Positions 56,626 through 64,000 of a DNA stretch of 64,000 bases are shown piece after piece. The stretch is from Sarcocystis neurona (Eukaryota > Apicomplexa > Conoidasida > Eucoccidiorida > Sarcocystidae), in NCBI GenBank assembly GCA_000727475.1, contig KL647291.1, positions 1,415,148-1,479,147 on the forward strand, written 5' to 3'. The number at the start of each line of letters is the position of its first letter. The first letter of the stretch is position 1. The translations under genes and the position numbers were made by a program. The notes below the pieces were generated by a model that saw only the letters and a program-made list of their open reading frames with translations, did not search any database and was not told the origin of the DNA.

Positions 56626-57417
56626 ATGCCACAGCCGCAGATCCCACCAATGCAGCAGCACGTGCCGGAGGCGCAGGAGCAGCAGGGAGCGCGACAGCAG
56701 CGGGAGGAAAAGCCGCCGCAGGCGCCGCAGGCTGCTTTTTGTGGAGAGGGGCGTTCCGCAGGGTTGCGGCCGGGTACCGACGCGAGTGTCAAGATGCAAG
56801 GGGATATATCTGCGGAGGACTCGTCTGCGACAGCGCAGCCTGCTGCTAAGAGCTCCGTTGCCGCTGACTTGCGCGAGGGGCACCAATGTACAGGTGGTTG
56901 CTCTGCGGACCAGATACGGGCAGAAGACGAACCTGCCACTGCGACACAGCTCGCGCAGATGAAGGACCCTGGAGCCGCTGCCGGGACGAGGGGCTGCGGC
57001 AGCGAGGACAGCAGCAGCAGGAGAAACCACAGCGACAACAGGGACCCCGGCGGACGTGGGAACACGAAGCCGACTGCTGCAGTGGCTGCCCCTCCTGCCG
57101 ACACCGTTGGATCCTCTGCAGCGGCAAGTGCGGCGCTGATAACGAAGAAGTTGAATGCAGCAGCAGCCCAAGTCGCAGGAGAGGCAGCAGCGTCGCTGAG
57201 TGCAAGAACAGCAACAGGAGGAGGGATACAGCTAGAGACAGCGGCAACACGAGAAACAGGAGCAACACCGACACGGCGTGCAGCACCACGACCCGTACGA
57301 AGCTCGCAGGAGGGGCTGGGGGATGCTGCGCTAAGTCGAAGAGTCTGCGCAGCAGTGCAGCTGCTGGTGAAGACGCTTGTGTCGACTGAAGATATAGTTG
57401 TATCCCTGGCAGAGATG
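56626..57417 (+). CDS. PPM/PP2C-type phosphatase, exon 1 (N-terminal extension)
   Basis: ATG 56626 in good context (GCGCCATGC) opens 264 codons ending L-V-S-T-E-D-I-V-V-S-L-A-E-M|GTAAGG, phase 0. The frame is also open upstream to 56563, with a possible acceptor TAGCAG before 56566, so a further 5' exon may exist. The sequence is Gln, Ala, Gly and Ser-rich with no recognised domain. It is assigned to the phosphatase gene because its donor phase fits the acceptor at 60134 and both lie on the same strand with the same composition. Confidence 0.6.
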
Positions 57418-60133
57418 GTAAGGCTTTCCAAGTGTGTGGGTGTGGCGACGGGTGGCTTTGGTGGGCCCTCAGTAGATGCGCCAGTCGTGCCAGCAGCGGC
57501 ACAGCCCAGGAGGCGCGTACGTGTTCAAGCTACAAAAGGCTATTATTCGTGAACTCGTCGGCGTGCGCGTGACTGTTTGTGTATATAATAGCCGAAAAAA
57601 GGAACAGAGACAGGACATACGGTCTACTTGATTAGCAGCAGCAGACGTGTTCGTGCGGGGACCTTCTGGAGTTGCAAGCCAAGCGAACACGACGTCGCTG
57701 CTGAACAGCAGGGAGGGGCGCCCAGCGGAAGGAACACAGGTTCATTTCTGGGGGACGTCGAGGAGACGAGACGTACGTAGACCGCAACGCAGAAGAATGG
57801 ACACAGATTTAGCACAAAGTTCTATCTGTCCATCCGCAGGTATATACATACACGTGTGTGTCTACAGATACATCTGCATGTATCCTATATACAGTCGCTA
57901 TATAGAGAGGAAGATGCAGGCGCATATAAACGTAGTCATATTACACGTTCCTTAGGGTGCAGAGGGAGAGAGAGACAGGGGGGTGCTGTTCGCCGCGCAT
58001 ACCTGTATACCTTCAGACGTAATATATATATATGTATGTCTATATTTCTGAGGCGACGTGTGTGTCATTGCTTAGATTAAAAGTTGGCGCCAGTGACGAA
58101 GGCTGACGGGAAGCTAGCCCTTGCACGCTGAACTGAGCATGTTCTGGTAAATTGGAGAATGAGTGCCCCGTGTTGACTCGTGGACGAAACAGAGAGAAAT
58201 GCGTTATGAGAGTGGCTGTTTTGACTGACTGCGTGATCGACCGGAGAAAGTGAAAAGCGCCGTGTGTGAGTCCACACGTATATAGAGAGTGGGTCAGGAG
58301 CAGGAAGGGAACGGTGTACTACGAGTACGCCCACTTCGTTGAGACCGCGTTGGAAGAATTCCTTTGCCACACACACACGCACATGACCGCCACCTGTCTT
58401 CAGAGAAATGTACCAGGTGGTGGCACAGGTTGTCCAGTTGCTGAGTCGCTGGCGGAAGCCTATACGGAGATTGAGTAGCCGTCTGCATGCAAAGAACCGG
58501 CAGATTTCGGGCTGGCTTGTGCTTTCTTCGGTGAGACACGTGAAGCTTCTCCATAGAGAAACGTCCGTACTTACTTGTTCTTGTATCTTGGGCGGCGGGG
58601 GGGGATGCACACGCGGACCACCACGTCGACGTATATAGAGAAACGGACTTGAATCCACGTATACATGTAGACATGTGTGTATGTTGAGGAGTCGTGCGCT
58701 GCTGCAGCCACAGGCCCTGCGAGAGCGTCCCGCCACCCTTTCATTTGCGACGGTGCGAGCGAAAATCTTGTTCAGCCGGTACTTTTTCAAAAACTTAAAG
58801 ATTTACAAGGCAAAGCGGACGCGGTCTTTTGCCGTAAGTTTCTTCTCTTGCGCACTCCCGTGCGTTGAGCGGGGGCGCTGTAGCTTCTTGTGCGTGCATG
58901 TGTATCAGTCAGCCCCACCTCTATGTCGGACTGAGCGGCGTCGAACGCAGGGAGAAAAAAGCCGCGCTCTGCGTGGGCGGACCAAAGAGGAGAGAGTGAT
59001 CAAAGAGCAAGGTAGGGGAAGGAGGAAGCAAGGCGGAGAGAGAAGACAGAGAGAGGCAGGGAAGAAGGGGAAAAGAAACGGAGGGAGCAGAATGAAGTAC
59101 GTTTAGTGGCTGCAACAGGATAGATATACAGCGAAGACGGAGAGAGGAGGGCAAGAAAGAAGAGAGACGAGAGAAGAAATAAAGGGAAATTTTAACGGCT
59201 GCAGCGGCGTAGAGATACAGCGAAGACGGGAGGCACAGGGCGAATGGAAGGCGCTGCACAGGAGCAAGCTAGAAAAAAAGCGCCTGGACCAGGGAAGAGC
59301 CGCGGACAGTTCATTCCGTACAGGACGGTGGTGGGGAAGCCACTACTGGTGAACAGACAGACTTGACAAACACGAGAGAAAGGAAGGGGAACACTGGGTG
59401 ACAGGAGGAGTGAAGGAGAGTCTGTGTGTGTGTGTGTGTGTGTGCTGCGCGCTGTTCGGAGAAAAAGAGGAGGACTCTTCTGCGGCGAAGTGTAGTTAAG
59501 ACTGGCGGGTGTGTGGCTGCGCGAGCACCTGTTCCTGCGTTTCCACGTGCAAGGGAAATATGTGTATACCTGTCTGTTGAGCATATGTCTCTTTCTGTCA
59601 ACTTGAGTACGTGTGTGCAAACTCGACTCTCTTCGAAGCTGGAAGGGGTACACAGCGGACCGGGGCTGTTGGGGAAACCACATACCGTAGAAAGAGTGAG
59701 GAAAAAGAGTGCTCCACGGGAGACGTGTGCCATGAAGATTGTTGAAAGGGGGAAACGCGGACCGGACGTTATTTGCACCTACGTGTATGACGCCAGTTTG
59801 GTATGTGTATTACATGTACATCTGAACGTACGAGCCTGCTCCTGTACACGTCCGTAGACCTAAAGGGAGAGAGAAAGAGAAAACAATGGAGGGACAGCGA
59901 GGAGCGCTATTGGCGGCAGAGGTTGCTCGTGTAGGCAGAAGGAGCTGTGTGTGCGCACGCATTTTGACGGAAAAAATGAAGCCGCAGCATGTCGCTGTTG
60001 CATCCTCGGCTGTTGACGTTGCGCGTACGTAGCTGGTGGAAGCCCATGGCACGGGTTTTCTTAGACGTTTGGTATACGTGAGTTACGCAGGTGCTGCTGT
60101 TGCGACTTCGGCACTGCGTGGTCTGCTGTTCAG
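57418..60133 (+). other. Phosphatase intron 1 (proposed)
   Basis: GTAAGG..TTCAG, 2,716 bp. TATA microsatellites at about 57840-58045, a purine-rich block at about 58960-59260, and a (GT)n tract at about 59425-59442. A 237-codon minus frame at 58077-58790 has no motif and is not called. Confidence 0.6.
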
Positions 60134-61865
60134 GTTCCTGCCGTTGTTCACACAGAGACGGGACTGATTCACGCGAGCGGCAGCCCCATAGACTGGCCAC
60201 GGGGTCTTGCTGCCCTGGTCCTTGCCGCAGAGGACCCTGCTGCTGCTGCTGGTGCGTCGACGTGGCCAGCAGCTCCTGCGGTCCCTGCTGCTGGACGTGC
60301 TGGCATGTTGCCTACCACGCGTACGGACGACGATGGTGCAGCTGCTCGTGCTCGCGCTGCCGGTGGGTGGGCATCCCCTGCCCCTGTTGTCTCGGTGTCT
60401 TCTGCCCCTGGTGCGCCGAGTGTGACTGCTGCTGGTGCAACAGATGCCACAGCTGCGTCTTCTGCTGCAGCCGAAGTCGCCCGTACTGCACAGCAGCTGG
60501 GCGTCACTTCCTCCACGACGTTGCCCGGTGAGACTCTACCGTCTCCCCAGCATCGCTACAGCAGCAAAGACAGCAACAGCAGCAGCAACCGCAGCACGGC
60601 GGCAACGCAGAAAAGCAAGCGCAGCGGCGACAGTCCCGGCAGCCGCAGCAGTCCTTCAGAGGAGAGTAGCAAAGCAAGCGTGTTGACCAGTGGCTCTGAC
60701 ACTTCTTTTCCCGAAGGTGGCGCAGATTCAGCTTCTCAGCAACCCTTCCTCAACCCGACGCCGCAGCACCAGCACGGGTGGAACACGATGACCGCAGCAC
60801 GCGGTGAACCTGGACTACCTTCCACTGGTCGAGGAATTCCCGTGTACGCCACAGAGACAGCAGCACTCAATTTAAGCACCTGCTCCTCTGCTGCCCGCAC
60901 CGCAGCTGCAGCAACAGGACCCACAGCAGTACCCGGACCCACAGGAGAAGCAGGATCCACAGCAGCAGGAGGACCCACGGCACCATCAGGACCCGCAGCG
61001 GCAGGCGTGCAGAACGTGGCTGCAGCAGGAGGCAAAAGTACAGTGTTAGCTGCTGCAGAGAAACGAGAAGCACAAGGAGCAGCAGGAGCAGGAACCGCAG
61101 CAGCAACAGCGACTTTGTACGCGTTAGTGCAGGGCAGAGATTCGTCGAGACTTGCCGCGGAATGTTCGGTTCGAGATATCGTCAGCAACAGATTTTTGCA
61201 CAGGCATGGAGCAGCAGGGGGGTTCACGGAGGAGCAGCGAATAATATGGGAGAAGAGCAACAGTGCTCCGGCAGGTGGTGCCGGCCCGTTCGAAGAGCGA
61301 GAGGATTTCTTGAAGAGCAGCAGCTCCCCTTTTACGCTGGTTTCCTTTGTATTTTCTCCTCTCGCAGACAAAGGCGTGCTCTCGCAATCGAAGGACGCCG
61401 CAGCCGAACGCGCTGTTGGAGCCGCGCAGCAGGCACCAGCAGCAACCAACCGGGCGGCAGCGAGAACTGCCGCTGCTTCTGCGGGAGGACAAGGCGGCGG
61501 AGAAGGAGGCACAGCAGCAGCACGAGGAAGAGAAGCAGCAGCGGACCCGAACGGTGGACAGCAGGAGGAGGAGGAGCGGCGGCGGGGTCACTCCCCGCGA
61601 GGCGTATCCTTTGCATCCGGACGAGAAGACGCTCTAAAAGCAGCATCCGCAGCAGCTGCAGGAGCAGCAGCAGGAACGTGGGGCGGAGACAGTTGTTCTG
61701 CTTCTTCTACGCGGGAGGAAGAATGTGCAAGAATTAACAGTCTGCTGCAAAATGAAAAGCTACTCGGCATTAGAGGGTCGGAGAAGACAGGAGGAACCTC
61801 AAAAAAGAAACCGCGTTACAAAGTTAGTTGCAGCGTCGTCTGTGGCGGGGACTCGTGGGCGATCG
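60134..61865 (+). CDS. PPM/PP2C-type phosphatase, exon 2
   Basis: Acceptor GTCTGCTGTTCAG, then 577 codons plus one base, starting V-P-A-V-V-H-T-E-T-G-L-I-H-A-S-G and ending S-C-S-V-V-C-G-G-D-S-W-A-I-(G)|GTAAGA. Mostly Ala, Ser, Thr, Gly and Gln low complexity, with two islands of normal composition: about 61140-61390 (RDIVSNRFLHRHGAAGGFTE, then FTLVSFVFSPLADKG) and the last 45 residues (basic KKKPRYKVSC). An acceptor at 60091 is also present but would be out of phase with exon 1. A frame continues to 62017 past the donor, but exon 3 supplies the conserved domain. Confidence 0.75.
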
Positions 61866-62979
61866 GTAAGAGCCTAACGAGCGGCAGCAGCAGTGGCTGG
61901 TCGTTTTTCTTCTGTCGCTTTGTTCAGGGAAGTGCACAGACAGTCAGTTCCTGCAACACCTCTTCTCTCTCTTCCCGGCGACGGATCACCGGCGCCCGCG
62001 CGCTGCTGGCTGGTTAGGCACCATGTCTGCGCATGTCCGACTTCTTTTTGTTTTCTCCTTCTAAATCTCTCTTTCTCTCAACCGTGATGTTTCTCTATCT
62101 CTTCGTCTTTCGATCGCTCTGTCTCTCCCTCTCTCTCTGCGTCTCCCACTGTGTACATTCTAACAGAATTGTGTTTATAGTAAACGGATTACTTGTTGGC
62201 GGATCAGGTTTGGCTCTTTCTTTGGGCACTGCGGGCAGTAAGCTACTAAGCAGGAGCCGCTGAACTCCCACCCACTGGCTGCTGCAGCTCTCGCACTTTT
62301 GCGTCTGCAAGTCCGTTTACAAATGCCAGTGGAAATGTACGTGCACGTTTGTGGGAGAGGTAGACAGCGCTCACTACTCGGACGGAGCGTCACTAATGTA
62401 TAGATCTGTTTGTATATGTCTATGTCTCTCTGTCTCATGCAGCTGCCCTATTGTCGTCTTGCAGCCCTACAGTCTCTCTGCGTCTTTTGGTATACCCTGC
62501 GCGTCCGTCAGACATGATGCCGCCATTCGGGTCGTTGCGCGGTGTCGCTCTCGCTGAGGTGTGAAGGCGTCGGCGTGCTTCACACCGCTGCTGCTGCTCT
62601 GCGTTGTGGTCGATAGGTGCACAAGTAGTCGCGTATTCTTGCCCACACACTTCACTGTGCCCATCCGTTTGTCTTCGTGTTCGTCGCTGTGACCGTAGGT
62701 GTGCGCCCGTGTCGACGTACATCTCGTGAAAAGTCGCGGAACTACTTCTTCCCGGTGTCACCGTGACTTGTACAGGTATATGTAACATGTGTACGCAGAG
62801 ATAGACACACATGCCCGTGTCACAGATTTCTGCGCACCCGTGGTTTGTGCGTTTGTCCCCGCGGATCCATACACAAGTGTCTGCAGTCAGTTTGTTGCAG
62901 TCCTGTTGCACACGTAGGAAGAACGGTGTGCCTCTTTTAGTGAACCGGCCTGCTGCTGAGTGTGGGTGTCTGCGCGCAG
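61866..62979 (+). other. Phosphatase intron 2
   Basis: GTAAGA..GCGCAG, 1,114 bp. Contains a CT-rich stretch at about 62040-62150 and otherwise unique sequence with no convincing coding content. Confidence 0.7.
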
Positions 62980-63098
62980 GTCGCATAGAGCTGGGAAGCC
63001 ACTGCATGTCCGGACAGCGGTCGTACAACGAGGACCGGGTGTGTGTGCTGCCGGTTCTCGACACCCAGGACGGTTCACGCAAGCGGCCAAATTCGAAG
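62980..63098 (+). CDS. PPM/PP2C-type phosphatase, exon 3 (start of catalytic domain)
   Basis: Acceptor CTGCGCGCAG, donor TCGAAG|GTAATA. Two leading bases complete Gly from exon 2, then R-I-E-L-G-S-H-C-M-S-G-Q-R-S-Y-N-E-D-R-V-C-V-L. This is the first conserved motif of PPM phosphatases (GxxxMxGxRxxxED): the Arg positions the phosphate and the Asp is a metal ligand. PPM enzymes remove phosphate from Ser/Thr using Mg or Mn. The rest of the catalytic domain (the DGHGG motif onward) is not seen and should lie beyond the right edge. The exon exits in phase 0. Confidence 0.75.
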
Positions 63099-64000
63099 GT
63101 AATATACAGTCATTTGCTTCGTTTTCCTTCGTTTCTTCCGGGTTCTAGAAGTCGTCCGTGCCGCTCGTCTACTGTCACAGACGCGGGGTGTACGTACACC
63201 CAAGGGTGTCCGCCTGCGTGAGACGTGGCAGAAGAATCCCTGGGAAGAGTGGAATAGGAAAAAAACACGCGCGCTTGTCTCTTTTTGTTCGCGACCTTTC
63301 TGGCAGGAAGCATGCGTTGCACAGTTCTCTGTCCGTCGTGAAAGCTGTTTTTTCTCCTATTTAACACACGTCCTTCGCATTCAACAGTGTTGTCGGTGTG
63401 TACGCAGAATGTGTGTTAAAGGCATTGCACCTCCGATAGTGACAGACGTGCGTGCGGGAAGTGTGGGGCCTACTTCCGGCGCAGGGGTCGGAAAAAACGC
63501 TGTCGTGATGAGAGCAGGGGGAACATGTGAAGGGTGTCCTAGAAGTCCAGGCGGACACTCTCGTCTGTCCCCTACAGCGTTTGGGAGAATCCTTGGCTCC
63601 CAAAGATCGAGGAGAGAGGCGCCAGTTGCTAAGTGACCGCAGCGGATACGAGAGAAAGAAAGGATGGCCACGACCTAGGCAGGGCGTGGCGCTTCACAGT
63701 TGTATTCCTCCATATGTTGCACGTGTGTGTGCCTGTGTGTACGCACATATGCGCGCAGGCGGCTGTCTCTGTGTGTGTCTTCTCTGTCCCGTTTCTGGCA
63801 GCTCTGTGTCTCTCACTCTTCTGCGTCTCTTCCTCTCTTTCTTTGTGCGTGGGTGCCCGTCTCTGCCTCCTCTGCCTCTTCCTGTCTTGTGCTCTTTCTC
63901 GTAGCTGTCCCGTGTGTGTCTCCGTCTCTCGTCGTGTGCGTGTGTGGGTGGGTGTATCGCCCGATACGGACGCAGAGGAGCGTTCTTTTCTTGTGGACAA
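63099..64000 (+). other. Right edge: phosphatase intron 3 and beyond
   Basis: No PPM motif is visible. A candidate in-phase exon starts after GAGAGCAG at 63518 (GEHVKGVLEVQADTLVCPLQ and following), and another acceptor, CTTTCTGGCAG, lies before about 63308. I could not find a donor that settles either. The last 300 bases are TGTGTG and CTCTGTCTC-type simple sequence. Confidence 0.4.
63187..63200. promoter_or_regulatory. Perfect GGTGTACGTACACC palindrome
   Basis: Same 14-bp palindrome as the cluster in intron 3 of the giant gene, here extended to GGGTGTACGTACACCC and lying about 90 bp past exon 3 of the phosphatase gene. Function unknown. Confidence 0.4.

Noticed and set aside
58077..58790. 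237-aa minus ORF inside phosphatase intron 1
   Set aside because: No motif, TATA-derived segments, and within the range expected by chance given the number of frames; kept only as a remark.
59192..59857. Overlapping 140-160 aa frames on both strands
   Set aside because: Read through GA and GT repeats; no motif or splice support.
1..64000. Telomere-like AAACCCT repeats, tRNA and rRNA genes, CRISPR arrays
   Set aside because: None seen by eye on either strand; a tRNA scan would be decisive for short genes.

Overview
The window looks like nuclear DNA of a coccidian apicomplexan, most probably Eimeria. The main sign is the dense CAG/CTG trinucleotide repetition. It runs through exons (as Gln, Ala and Ser tracts), introns and flanks alike, and gives most long ORFs a long antisense shadow. 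Introns have GT..AG ends, TATACA-type microsatellite islands are common, and two assembly gaps (13630-14085 and 29438-30029) fall inside simple repeats. I saw no bacterial, plasmid, phage or CRISPR features, no tRNA or rRNA, and no recognisable transposase or reverse transcriptase. I cannot name the species.

Layout. (1) 1-4509: gene-free, microsatellite-rich, ending in a CAG-rich block. (2) 4510-41073, minus strand: I read this as one giant gene of ten exons, about 8,185 codons. The first exon (30836-41073) is 3,412 uninterrupted codons of low-complexity, unrecognised sequence with short conserved-looking islands. The remaining exons encode two PZP modules (PHD finger, zinc knuckle, extended PHD) and a C-terminal PHD finger of the TAF3 type. 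All nine splice junctions I propose keep the reading frame, and several rebuild zinc-finger motifs residue by residue across the intron. The least certain point is whether exon 1 belongs to the same gene. Its apparent stop TAA lies inside a consensus donor (TT|GTAAGT), and the next exon is in matching phase, so I favour one gene. (3) About 41.1-56.5 kb: a repeat-poor island with one convincing gene (49034-50476, minus, a 480-aa protein with a signal-anchor), one possible tandem-repeat protein, an Ala/Val/Pro-rich coding remnant and several uncertain ORFs. (4) 56626 to the right edge, plus strand: the 5' part of a PPM/PP2C-type protein phosphatase gene with an N-terminal extension of more than 800 residues; its catalytic domain begins in exon 3 and runs out of the window.

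Functionally the window is dominated by a chromatin reader. PZP modules in BRPF, JADE and AF10 proteins bind histone H3 tails and DNA, and TAF3-type PHD fingers bind H3K4me3, so the giant protein is probably a nuclear scaffold that reads several chromatin marks. This rests on zinc-ligand patterns read by eye, not on a database search. The coding strand carries mainly CAG in the exons of the PHD-containing part but CTG in most of its introns and its 3' flank, which helped mark exon limits.
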